Below are positions 1-7,863 of a DNA stretch of 64,000 nucleotides, piece by piece (positions within the stretch are counted from its first letter, which is position 1; every line of letters begins with the position of its first letter). The notes beneath the pieces are model-generated. The model did no database searches. It saw nothing but the letters and a program-made list of their open reading frames with translations, and was not told the DNA's origin. Source of the DNA: an endosymbiont of unidentified scaly snail isolate Monju (GTDB lineage: Bacteria; Pseudomonadota; Gammaproteobacteria; Chromatiales; Chromatiaceae); contig NZ_AP012978.1 in the NCBI RefSeq assembly GCF_000801295.1, forward strand, positions 1,798,001 to 1,862,000, in the 5' to 3' direction. Position numbers and translations under genes: made by a program.

Positions 1-157
1 CGTTGATCACCCGCGCCTGCACCACCTTGGCATCCGAGGCCAGGGGTTTGGGCTTCTCGCGCCAGTCCACGCCGACCACCAGCAGGGCAACCAGCAACAG
101 GTGCAGCAGGGCCGCGACGAGAAAGGCCAGCGGGTTACGGCGAACGATATCCAGCAT
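1..157 (-). CDS. tolA: TolA, N-terminal fragment (cut by window edge)
   Basis: The first 52 codons of a protein that runs off the left edge. The visible part has a short basic start (MLDIVRRN), one strong membrane helix (about residues 10-27) and a charged linker, which is the TolA domain I layout: an inner-membrane anchor that contacts TolQ/TolR and passes proton-motive force to the Pal/TolB outer-membrane complex. The start ATG lies 6 nt after the tolR stop, so it is the next cistron of tolQRA. The identification rests on position plus the single-anchor topology, because the diagnostic helical and C-terminal domains are outside the window. Confidence 0.85.
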   Translation of the reverse strand, partial: MLDIVRRNPLAFLVAALLHLLLVALLVVGVDWREKPKPLASDAKVVQARVIN

Positions 158-163
158 CTCGGT

Positions 164-583
<420 letters not shown>

Positions 584-590
584 GACTTCC

Positions 591-1283
591 TCAGCGGCGC
601 TTCACGCGGACATGGGCCTGGCGTTGCAGGATATTGGAGAACTCCTCGACGAAGTCGTCGTAACGGTTCTCCAGGCACTGCACCATGTTGGCGTACTTGT
701 TGTAGGCGACCACTGCCGGGATGGCTGCGAACAGGCCCATGGCGGTGGCGATCAGCGCCTCGGCGATGCCCGGAGCCACCAGGTTGAGCGTGGCCTGTTT
801 GACATTGCCGAGCGCGTGAAAGGCATTCATGATGCCCCAAACGGTGCCGAACAGGCCGACATAGGGGCTGGTCGAACCGACCGTGGCCAGAAAGGACAGG
901 TGACGCTCCAGCTGGTCGAGCTCGCGGCTCATGGCCACCTTCATGGCCCGCCGTGCGCCCTCGACCAGGGCCATGGGCTCCACCGCCGGGTTCTCGCGCA
1001 GACGCGCGAACTCGCGGAAGCCGGCATGAAAGATGGCCGCCTCGCCGCTCAGGTCTTCACGTCCCAGGCGGCGGTACCGTTCGCCCAGGTCACCGCCCGA
1101 CCAGAAACGCTCCTCGAACTCCTCGGCCTCGCGCCGCGCCTTCTTCAGCACCCGCGAGCGATCGAAGATCACCGTCCAGGACAGCAGCGAGGCCAGGATC
1201 AGCGAGGCCATCACCAGCTGCACCAGCGGGCTGGCGTTGAGGATCAGGGTGAGAAAGGAAAGATCGGCACTGGCGGTCGGCAT
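591..1283 (-). CDS. tolQ: TolQ, MotA/TolQ/ExbB-family proton-channel subunit
   Basis: A 230-residue protein, the same length as E. coli TolQ. Three membrane helices are visible, near residues 14-35, 133-155 and 168-190. The second and third carry the small-residue and Thr-rich pattern of the TolQ/ExbB channel (ATVGSTSPYVGLFGTVWG). TolQ builds the inner-membrane pentamer around the TolR dimer and converts proton-motive force into movement of TolA. It starts 4 nt after the ybgC stop, which is the classic ybgC-tolQRA operon. Confidence 0.97.
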   Translation of the reverse strand: MPTASADLSFLTLILNASPLVQLVMASLILASLLSWTVIFDRSRVLKKARREAEEFEERFWSGGDLGERYRRLGREDLSGEAAIFHAGFREFARLRENPAVEPMALVEGARRAMKVAMSRELDQLERHLSFLATVGSTSPYVGLFGTVWGIMNAFHALGNVKQATLNLVAPGIAEALIATAMGLFAAIPAVVAYNKYANMVQCLENRYDDFVEEFSNILQRQAHVRVKRR

Positions 1284-1287
1284 GGAA

Positions 1288-1713
1288 TCAGTCTTCTCGT
1301 GTTGTCAGTCGTCTCTTGATCGCTGCGGGCAGGCGCGCCGGGCGCAGATCGTCCACGCGCAGGCAGGCCACCCGCACCCGCCCCCGACACAGCTCGGCGC
1401 CGTCGTCCAGGCGCACCACCGTCTGCGCAAAGTCCAGGCTGGCCCCGGCCAGCCGCGCGATACGGCTGTGCACCTCGAGCCGGTCGTTGAAGCGGGCCGG
1501 CAACAGGTAGTCCAGCTCGACCCGGCGCACCGCGAACAGCACGCCCGGATCGCGCATCAGGGCGTCCTGCTCGAAGCCGAGGTGGCGCAGCCACTCGGTG
1601 CGTGCCCGCTCGAGAAAGCGCAGGTAGTTGGCGTAGTACACCACGCCACCGGCATCGGTGTCCTCGTAATAGACGCGCACCGGCCAGACGAACCGGCTGC
1701 CTTCATACCCCAT
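1288..1713 (-). CDS. ybgC: Tol-Pal-associated acyl-CoA thioesterase YbgC
   Basis: A hot-dog-fold acyl-CoA thioesterase of about 141 residues. The active-site segment YYEDTDAGGVVYYANYL (Asp in DTDAGG) and the following RARTEWLRHLGF are typical of YbgC, which hydrolyses short-chain or phospholipid-linked acyl thioesters and is the usual first gene of the tol-pal operon. I prefer the ATG at 1713: it is preceded by a GGGAGAGG ribosome-binding sequence and begins shortly before the conserved WPVRVYYEDTD. A GTG at 1743 overlaps the ruvB stop by 4 nt and would add 10 residues, but it has no clear ribosome-binding site. Confidence 0.95.
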   Translation of the reverse strand: MGYEGSRFVWPVRVYYEDTDAGGVVYYANYLRFLERARTEWLRHLGFEQDALMRDPGVLFAVRRVELDYLLPARFNDRLEVHSRIARLAGASLDFAQTVVRLDDGAELCRGRVRVACLRVDDLRPARLPAAIKRRLTTRED

Positions 1714-1739
1714 CTCAGATGCCTCTCCCACGAACAAGT

Positions 1740-2780
1740 TCACTCGTCGAACAGATCGGACGCTACCGGCTCGTCACGGCGTGGCGGCGTCAGCCCGAAA
1801 TGGGTCCAGGCCGCACGGGTGGCCAGGCGCCCGCGCGGGGTACGAATCAGAAAGCCCTGCTGGATCAGGTAGGGCTCGACCACGTCCTCGAGGGTGCCGC
1901 GCTCCTCGCCGATGGCCGCCGCCAGGTTGTCCAACCCCACCGGGCCACCGTCGAACTTCTCGAGCACCGCGCGCAGCAGGCGGCGGTCCATGTGGTCGAA
2001 ACCGTTGCGATCGACCTTGAGCATCTCCAGCGCGGCATCCGCCACCTCGGCGGTGACCACGCCGTCGGTCTTCACCTGCGCATAGTCACGCACCCGTCGC
2101 AGCAGGCGGTTGGCGATGCGCGGGGTGCCGCGCGAGCGGCGGGCGATCTCGAAGGCCCCGGCCTGGTCCATCTGCATGCCCAGGATACCGGCGGACCGGC
2201 GCACGATGCGCGCCAGTTCCTCCACCGAGTAGAACTCGAGACGCTGCACGATACCGAAGCGGTCACGCAGCGGCGAGGTCAGCAGGCCAGCGCGGGTGGT
2301 CGCACCCACCAGGGTAAAGGGCGGCAGATCCACCTTGATCGAGCGCGCCGCCGGCCCCTCGCCGATCATGATGTCGAGCTGGTAGTCCTCCATCGCCGGA
2401 TAGAGCACTTCCTCGACTACCGGGCTCAGGCGATGGATCTCGTCGATGAACAGCACATCACGCGGCTCGAGGTTGGTGAGCAGGGCCGCCAGGTCACCCG
2501 GCTTCTCCAGTACCGGGCCGGAAGTCTGGCGCAGGTTGACCCCCATCTCGTTGGCGATGATGTGCGACAGCGTGGTCTTGCCCAGACCGGGCGGGCCAAA
2601 GATCAGCACGTGATCGAGCGCCTCGCCACGATCGCGCGCGGCGGGAATGAAGATCTCCATCTGCTCACGCACCGCCGGCTGGCCGACGTACTCGGCCAGG
2701 GTGCGCGGGCGGATGGCGCGGTCGATGACGGCGTCTTCCGAGGCCGCCTGCGCGGTCACCAGTCGATCGGCTTCACTCAT
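1740..2780 (-). CDS. ruvB: Holliday junction branch-migration ATPase RuvB
   Basis: A 346-residue AAA+ motor of normal family length. Walker A is [12 protein letters not shown] (near residue 64), Walker B is [10 protein letters not shown], sensor I lies in GATTRAGLL and the arginine finger in PLRDRFG. The C-terminal winged helix is present ([24 protein letters not shown]). RuvB hexamers pump DNA through the RuvA-bound Holliday junction. It follows ruvA on the same strand after a 130-nt gap with no evident gene, while ruvC and ruvA themselves overlap. Confidence 0.98.
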   Translation of the reverse strand: MSEADRLVTAQAASEDAVIDRAIRPRTLAEYVGQPAVREQMEIFIPAARDRGEALDHVLIFGPPGLGKTTLSHIIANEMGVNLRQTSGPVLEKPGDLAALLTNLEPRDVLFIDEIHRLSPVVEEVLYPAMEDYQLDIMIGEGPAARSIKVDLPPFTLVGATTRAGLLTSPLRDRFGIVQRLEFYSVEELARIVRRSAGILGMQMDQAGAFEIARRSRGTPRIANRLLRRVRDYAQVKTDGVVTAEVADAALEMLKVDRNGFDHMDRRLLRAVLEKFDGGPVGLDNLAAAIGEERGTLEDVVEPYLIQQGFLIRTPRGRLATRAAWTHFGLTPPRRDEPVASDLFDE

Positions 2781-2910
2781 GAGATCCCCGCGAGGTGGAA
2801 ACGTCCCGCATTATGGCCGAATCCGCGAGCGCTTTCAGGTATCTGCGTCACCTGTGGGATGACATACCGGACCAAGGGTTCGCGGCGGGGACGCGGCTCC
2901 GGCCCAAGGC

Positions 2911-3528
2911 TCATTTTCCCTTGCCGGCCGCTCCCTGCAAGGCAGCCCGGATGATTTCCTCGGTGCCCATGCCCTCTGCCGCCACCGCACGCACCAGGCG
3001 CTGCGCTTCGGCCGGCTTGTAGCCGAGCGCCAGCAGGGCGGCGACGGCCTCCTCGCCGGCGGATTCGGCGGGCGGCGCGACGGCCTGCGCGGCCTCGCCG
3101 GCTACCGGCAGGCCCGTACCCTCGAGCTTGTCGAGGCGGTCGCGCATCTCCACGATCAGGCGCTCGGCGGTCTTCTTGCCGATACCCGGCAGGCGCGTGA
3201 GCGCGGCCACATCGGCGGCCTGCACGGTGAGCGAGAACTCCGCGGCGGTCATGCCCGAGAGGATGGCCAGCGCCATCTTGCCGCCTACCCCGCTGACCTT
3301 GAGCAGGGCGCGGAACAGGCTGCGGTCGGCGGCACTGGCAAAACCGTAGAGCACATGGGCATCGTCGCGGATCGCGAGGTGCGTGTGCAGGGTCACCGGG
3401 GCGTCATCCTCGGGCAGCACGTAGAAAGTGGACATGGGCGTCTCGATCTCGTAGCCCACACCATTGACATCCAGCAGCAGGAAGGGGGGGCGACGCTCGA
3501 CGATGCGCCCGTGCAGCCGGCCGATCAT
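2911..3528 (-). CDS. ruvA: Holliday junction DNA-binding protein RuvA
   Basis: 205 residues from the ATG of MIGRLHG. An upstream in-frame ATG would add 16 non-conserved residues overlapping ruvC and is less likely. The N-terminal OB-fold (MIGRLHGRIVER) is followed by two helix-hairpin-helix motifs (LKVSGVGGKMALAIL and LTRLPGIGKKTAERLI) and the flexible domain III that contacts RuvB. Tetramers clamp four-way junctions and load RuvB. The start overlaps the ruvC stop by 4 nt (ATGA), indicating translational coupling. Confidence 0.97.
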   Translation of the reverse strand: MIGRLHGRIVERRPPFLLLDVNGVGYEIETPMSTFYVLPEDDAPVTLHTHLAIRDDAHVLYGFASAADRSLFRALLKVSGVGGKMALAILSGMTAAEFSLTVQAADVAALTRLPGIGKKTAERLIVEMRDRLDKLEGTGLPVAGEAAQAVAPPAESAGEEAVAALLALGYKPAEAQRLVRAVAAEGMGTEEIIRAALQGAAGKGK

Positions 3529-4019
3529 GCCTTCCCCTCCAGGCGTGCCCGCGAGATCTGGTTGTGCGCATGGCACAGCGCAATCGCCAAGGCGTCGGAC
3601 TCGTCCAGCGGCATCCCGCCCTGCAGACCGAGCAGCAGTTGCACCATGTACTGTACCTGTTCCTTCTCGGCACCGCCCTTGCCCACCAGTGCCTGCTTGA
3701 CCTCGCGCGCACTGTATTCGTACACCGGCAGGTGGTGATCGACCGCCGCCACAATGGCCGCACCGCGCGCCTGCCCCAGCTTGAGCGCGGCCGAGGCATT
3801 CCTGGCCATGAACACCTGTTCCACGGCCACCTGTTGGGGCCCATGCGCCGCGATCACGGCATGCAGTTCGCGGTAGATCTCGCCGAGACGGGCCGGCAGG
3901 TTGTCACCCGCGGTACGCACGCAGCCACTGGCCACGTGGCGGCTGCGCGAACCGTCGCTGTCGATGATGCCGAATCCGGTCACCCGAGAGCCGGGGTCGA
4001 TGCCGAGGATGCGCACCAA
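3525..4019 (-). CDS. ruvC: Holliday junction resolvase RuvC
   Basis: 164 residues, slightly shorter than E. coli RuvC (173). The RNase H-like fold starts ILGIDPGSRVTGFG (first catalytic Asp). The Glu in VEQVF and the Asp residues of DESDALAIALCHAH complete the acidic metal-binding set. RuvC cuts RuvAB-bound Holliday junctions symmetrically. It lies 3 nt after yebC and overlaps ruvA by 4 nt, which gives the common yebC-ruvCAB order. Confidence 0.97.
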   Translation of the reverse strand: MVRILGIDPGSRVTGFGIIDSDGSRSRHVASGCVRTAGDNLPARLGEIYRELHAVIAAHGPQQVAVEQVFMARNASAALKLGQARGAAIVAAVDHHLPVYEYSAREVKQALVGKGGAEKEQVQYMVQLLLGLQGGMPLDESDALAIALCHAHNQISRARLEGKA

Positions 4020-4022
4020 GGC

Positions 4023-4769
4023 TCAGCCCGGCGCCTCGATCGCCTCCTCGGCGATGTCGGCGTTGGTGTAGACCTCCTGCACGTCGTCCAGGTCCTCGAG
4101 AAAATCGATCATCTTCAGCAGCTTCTCGGCGGCCTCGCCTTCCACCGCCACCAGGGTGTCGGCCTCGAAGGTGATCTCGGCATTGGCCGGCTCCAGGCCG
4201 GCGCCGGTCAGGCCATCGCGCACCGCCTCGAAATCGCTCGGCTCGGTATAGACATCGATGGAGCCATCGTCGTTGGTCACCACGTCCTCGGCCCCGGCCT
4301 CCAGCGCGGCCTCCATGATGGCGTCCTCGTCGGCGCCGGGAGCAAAGCTGATGACCCCGCGCTTCTTGAACATGTAGGCCACCGAGCCGTCGGTGCCCAG
4401 GTTGCCGCCGTGCTTGGTGAAGGCATGGCGGACTTCCGAGGCGGTACGGTTGCGGTTGTCGGTGAGGCAGTCCACGATCACCGCAATGCCGCCCGGGGCA
4501 TAGCCCTCGTAGCGGATCTCGTCATAGTTGCCCTGCTCCTCACCGCCGGCGCCGCGCTTGATGGCGCGTTCGATCGTGTCGCTGGGCATGTTGGCGCTCT
4601 TGGCCTTGTCCACCGCCAGGCGCAAGCGTGGGTTGGACTCCAGGTCACCCCCACCTTCCTTGGCCGCCACCGTGACCTCACGGATCAGCTTCGACCAGAG
4701 CTTGCCGCGCTTCTTGTCGTTGGCGGCCTTCTTGTGCTTGATGTTGGCCCACTTGCTGTGACCTGCCAT
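4023..4769 (-). CDS. yebC: YebC/PmpR-family regulator / translation factor
   Basis: A 248-residue protein opening with the family hallmark [15 protein letters not shown]. YebC proteins are known as DNA-binding regulators, and more recently as factors that help ribosomes through difficult proline stretches; which role applies here cannot be told from sequence. It is the first gene of the yebC-ruvCAB unit. The 138-nt gap upstream (4770-4907) separates it from a divergent HDOD gene and should hold both promoters. Confidence 0.96.
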   Translation of the reverse strand: MAGHSKWANIKHKKAANDKKRGKLWSKLIREVTVAAKEGGGDLESNPRLRLAVDKAKSANMPSDTIERAIKRGAGGEEQGNYDEIRYEGYAPGGIAVIVDCLTDNRNRTASEVRHAFTKHGGNLGTDGSVAYMFKKRGVISFAPGADEDAIMEAALEAGAEDVVTNDDGSIDVYTEPSDFEAVRDGLTGAGLEPANAEITFEADTLVAVEGEAAEKLLKMIDFLEDLDDVQEVYTNADIAEEAIEAPG

Positions 4770-4907
4770 GGGATACCTCGTTGTGCGTGGAATTCGGAAT
4801 CGCGGCGATTTTACCAGACCCGCCCACCGTCGGCCGCAGGCTCAAGTCCCCGCCACAGCGGCCGACAACCGGGAGCAGGAACCACCGCTGTCCGAACACG
4901 CCGTTTC

Positions 4908-6269
4908 ATGTCCCGTCGCCTTTCCACCCTGAGCCGCGCCCGCCCCCCCATCATGCCGGAGACGGCACGCCGGGTGCGTGCCCTGCTGGCCAGCCCGCGC
5001 AGCACCTACCAGGACCTCGAAGCGGTGTTGCTGTGCGATCCGGCGGCTACTCTGGCGCTGTACCGGGCCGCCGAACGCCTGCGACGAGGTACGGTGGACG
5101 AGTTGACCGGCCCGGCGCACGCGCTCTCGCTGATCGGGCGCGAGGCCTTTCGCCGCGCCTTCGAGCAACTGCCGGTGCTCGACCGCCCCCCCCTGCAACA
5201 CATCCTCTCGCCTGCCTTCGCCGCCAGCCAGGTCGCACATGCCGGCTGGTACGCCGAGCAGATCGGTCGGGTGATGGGCTTCAGTCACCCGGTGGAGATG
5301 CGCGTGGCTGCGCTGTTGCAGCACCCGGCCGTGCTGGCGCTGTGGGCCACGGACTTCGAGGCCGCGGCGCGCGCCACCAACGCCATGCGCGATGGCGTGA
5401 GCTTCTCGGTCGCCTTCACCGCCGAACTGGGACAGCCGCTGAAGAAGGTCAACCGGCGACTGGCGGCGGAGTGGACGCTGCCGCGCCTGGCACGCGAGGT
5501 GATCAGCGACTGGGACCCCGCCAACCGCCTGCCACAATCGGTCTCGCTGGCTTCACGCCTCGCGCTGGTCGGCGCCGCGGGCTGGCCGGAAGAAGAACAC
5601 CGCCTGCACATCGAGGTACTGGCCGGCCTGCTGCCACACCATCACCATGACGCTGCGGCCTGGTGGCACCGGCAGGCAGTAGAGGCCGCGCGCGTGCTGC
5701 ATCCCTTCGGCTACCCGCTGGCGGCACGCGAACTGATCCTTCTGCCCGGCGGCGAGCACGAGGTCGAAGTGCCGGCCCTGCGCGGACGCGACTACCGGCG
5801 CACACCGTCCCGCCAGGCAACCGGCAGGCTGCAACAACTGCTCGGCAGCCAGCTGCGCGAGATCCGCCAGGCCTGTGGCGTGGACCGCATCCTGCTGGCC
5901 ATGCCCGACCGCGAACGCAAGAGCCTGCGCGCCCGTCTGGTGATCGGCGGGCCGCCGGACAGCCCGATGCGCAAGCTGGCGCTCCCGCTGCGTGCCAGGC
6001 ACCTGTTCAGCCTGCTGCTGACCCAACCACGTGCGGTATGGGTCCGCGCGGAAAACCGCGAAAAATACCTGCCCCTGCTGCGCCCCCTGCCCCTGGATGC
6101 ACAATCGGCCGGTGGCTTCTTCGCCATGTCGCTGTTCGTGGAGCAACGCCCCCTGGGCGTGCTGTTCGCCGATGGTGGCAAGCTCGATGACGTGGCCTTT
6201 CGCGCCTTCCGCGAGGCCGGCCAGCGGCTCGCCGAGCACATCCGCGCACTGCGCCGCCAGGCCGCCTGA
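4908..6269 (+). CDS. HDOD-domain signalling protein
   Basis: About 453 residues from the ATG of MSRRLSTL; a second ATG at 4953 (MPETARR) is also possible. The N-terminal half has the HDOD pattern: a helical LLASPRSTYQDLEAVLLCDPA opening, then SLIGREAFRRAFEQLPV and a helical core. The usual HD residues are not obvious, as is normal for HDOD. The C-terminal part (about 300-450) resembles a degenerate GAF or sensory domain ending in a helix. HDOD proteins act in signal transduction, often near cyclic-di-GMP enzymes, but no partner is fixed here. It is divergent from yebC and about 80 nt before the next plus-strand gene. Confidence 0.8.
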   Translation: MSRRLSTLSRARPPIMPETARRVRALLASPRSTYQDLEAVLLCDPAATLALYRAAERLRRGTVDELTGPAHALSLIGREAFRRAFEQLPVLDRPPLQHILSPAFAASQVAHAGWYAEQIGRVMGFSHPVEMRVAALLQHPAVLALWATDFEAAARATNAMRDGVSFSVAFTAELGQPLKKVNRRLAAEWTLPRLAREVISDWDPANRLPQSVSLASRLALVGAAGWPEEEHRLHIEVLAGLLPHHHHDAAAWWHRQAVEAARVLHPFGYPLAARELILLPGGEHEVEVPALRGRDYRRTPSRQATGRLQQLLGSQLREIRQACGVDRILLAMPDRERKSLRARLVIGGPPDSPMRKLALPLRARHLFSLLLTQPRAVWVRAENREKYLPLLRPLPLDAQSAGGFFAMSLFVEQRPLGVLFADGGKLDDVAFRAFREAGQRLAEHIRALRRQAA

Positions 6270-6346
6270 TCCCACGCCGTCGGTTGAACCGACCCGCCCG
6301 GCATGCCAGCATTCACTCCCTGTCCCATCCCGTCAGACGAGAACCC

Positions 6347-7003
6347 ATGAGCGAGAACGAACACCCGGTCCCGACCGAGATCAACCTGCACCGCAAGTCC
6401 CGTCTGCTCAACATCACCTTCTCGGACGGGCAGTCCTTCTCCTACCCCTGCGAATACCTGCGGGTGTACTCGCGTGCCGCCGAAGAGGTCACGCGCGATG
6501 CCCCGGTAATGGGCAAGGAGCAGGTCAACATCGAGCGCATCGAGCCCCAGGGCACCTATGCCGTGCGCATCGTCTTCGACGACGGCCACGACACCAGCAT
6601 CTATTCCTGGGAGACGCTCTACGACCTGGGCATCCACCAGGAACGCTACTGGCAGGACTATCTCGAGCGCCTGGCCGCTGCCGGCTACAGCCGCCAGGGC
6701 GACCGCCTGGGCGATCAGCCCGAGGCGCAGCGCCGCATCACCGTGCTCTATTTCAACTACCTGGCGCGCATGATGCGCCGCGAGGCCGAGGAGCTGACCC
6801 CGCCTCCGAGCGTGACCGATGTGGACTCGCTGCTCACCTGGCTGCAGAAGGCCAAGGGCGAGCGCGGCTACCTGCTGGCACCGGAGCACGTGCGGGTGAC
6901 CGTCAACAAGCAGTTCGCCGAACCCTTCACCCGCCTCGATCCCGGCGACGAGGTGGCCATTGTGCCCAACTCGCCCAACCCGCCTGCCCCACCGAAGAAG
7001 TGA
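6347..7003 (+). CDS. DUF971 (GBBH-like N) domain fused to a MoaD/ThiS-like domain
   Basis: 218 residues from the ATG of MSENEHPVP. Residues about 8-110 match the DUF971 / gamma-butyrobetaine-hydroxylase-like N-terminal domain (INLHRKSRLLNITFSDG, YPCEYLRVYS, YAVRIVFDDGHDTSIYSW). Residues about 128-210 look like a beta-grasp MoaD/ThiS domain (RITVLYFNYLARMM, then VRVTVNKQF and GDEVAIVPNSP). The MoaD-type terminal Gly-Gly is absent and the tail is Pro-rich (NPPAPPKK), so sulfur-carrier chemistry would not be expected. The function is unknown to me. Its 3' end overlaps the convergent nudB by 77 nt. Confidence 0.8.
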   Translation: MSENEHPVPTEINLHRKSRLLNITFSDGQSFSYPCEYLRVYSRAAEEVTRDAPVMGKEQVNIERIEPQGTYAVRIVFDDGHDTSIYSWETLYDLGIHQERYWQDYLERLAAAGYSRQGDRLGDQPEAQRRITVLYFNYLARMMRREAEELTPPPSVTDVDSLLTWLQKAKGERGYLLAPEHVRVTVNKQFAEPFTRLDPGDEVAIVPNSPNPPAPPKK

Positions 7004-7445
7004 CGCCCGCGCGACAGGCCTCGGCATGACGCTCGATGGCCTCGCGGTTGGTCCAGGAAAAGACCCGTTGGGCCGCCTCGCGCGCCGGCAGCCAGCGCCA
7101 GCGCACATGCTCGGCGGGCCGTAGCCGGGGGATGCGGCGACCGCGTACACAGGCCAGGAAGCCGTGTTCAAGGTTGCTGTGCACCTCGGGCGCGTAACGC
7201 GCACGCCAAGGCGGCACGATGGGGAAACGCCGCTGCTCGCGCAGGTCGAACAGCGGTACCGCATGGTCGAAACCGGTCTCCTCGAACAGTTCGCGGCGCG
7301 CCGCCATGCGCAGGCTCTCGCCACGCCGCAGGCCGCCAGTCACCGATTGCCAGAAACCGGCCGGCGAGCGCCGCTCCAGCAGCAATGTTTCGCCGCGGTC
7401 ATTGCACACCAGCACCAGCACGGACTCGGGTCTGCGGAAGGTCAT
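6927..7445 (-). CDS. nudB: Dihydroneopterin triphosphate diphosphatase NudB (Nudix)
   Basis: A 172-residue Nudix hydrolase. The Nudix box reads GGLRRGESLRMAARRELFEE, preceded by the NudB-like PAGFWQSVTGG. In the folate pathway NudB removes pyrophosphate from dihydroneopterin triphosphate. E. coli NudB ends soon after SWSNRQAIEQF. Here the matching SWTNREAIERH is followed by about 30 extra Arg/Trp-rich residues that run into the oppositely oriented DUF971 gene, so the last part may be a lost stop codon. In E. coli nudB lies between aspS and yebC; the same order is kept here with other genes inserted. Confidence 0.88.
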   Translation of the reverse strand: MTFRRPESVLVLVCNDRGETLLLERRSPAGFWQSVTGGLRRGESLRMAARRELFEETGFDHAVPLFDLREQRRFPIVPPWRARYAPEVHSNLEHGFLACVRGRRIPRLRPAEHVRWRWLPAREAAQRVFSWTNREAIERHAEACRAGVTSSVGQAGWASWAQWPPRRRDRGG

Positions 7446-7863
7446 TCAAAAGTTCCCTGGATCCCAATGTTGCCCCCGGAAGCACGATAATCGTGCCGAG
7501 CCGGGCGTTCGCAGGCGGATATCCGGGCGAACCCTTGAACTGGGAACGGATTTCCGTGCGGTTGCACTTCGTTACCCCCGTGATGGTACCGCAATGGAAT
7601 CAGCTGGTTATCCCCCCATCCCGACGACCAGATGCGACACCGAGGTTAAAGATTCCGGCGATCCGGTCGCCAAACCACAGAAGTTTGAACGTACACAGGG
7701 CCTCGATGCCGATCATGCAACACTGGAATCGTCCGATCCCCTGTCATGCCGGAAGGGCTGCCGGCATGGTCCTGCGCATTGTTGCCTGCGACAAGCCTTG
7801 TCCGCGGCACCTGTCACCCGGGGCATTCCTCGCCTCTCGAGCCGGCTCCAGGGAGCGGAGCCG
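7446..7863. other. Intergenic region upstream of the PAS/GGDEF/EAL gene
   Basis: 418 nt between the divergent nudB and GGDEF/EAL genes. I see no conserved coding frame. It should carry both promoters. It contains one perfect short palindrome (7745-7768) and a good ribosome-binding site (GGGAGCGGAG) just before the ATG at 7864. Confidence 0.5.
7745..7768. repeat. Short perfect palindrome CATGCCGG-N8-CCGGCATG
   Basis: An 8-bp perfect inverted repeat with an 8-nt loop, 95 nt upstream of the GGDEF/EAL start. A close relative (ATGCCGG-N5-CCGGCAT) occurs at 15062-15080 in another divergent promoter gap. It could be a small mobile palindrome or a regulatory hairpin. No T-tract follows, so a terminator role is weak. 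Confidence 0.5.

Noticed and set aside
3564-4900. Open frame running through ruvC/yebC on the opposite strand into the HDOD gene
   Set aside because: Only the part after 4908 is protein-like; the rest is antisense to conserved ruvC and yebC.
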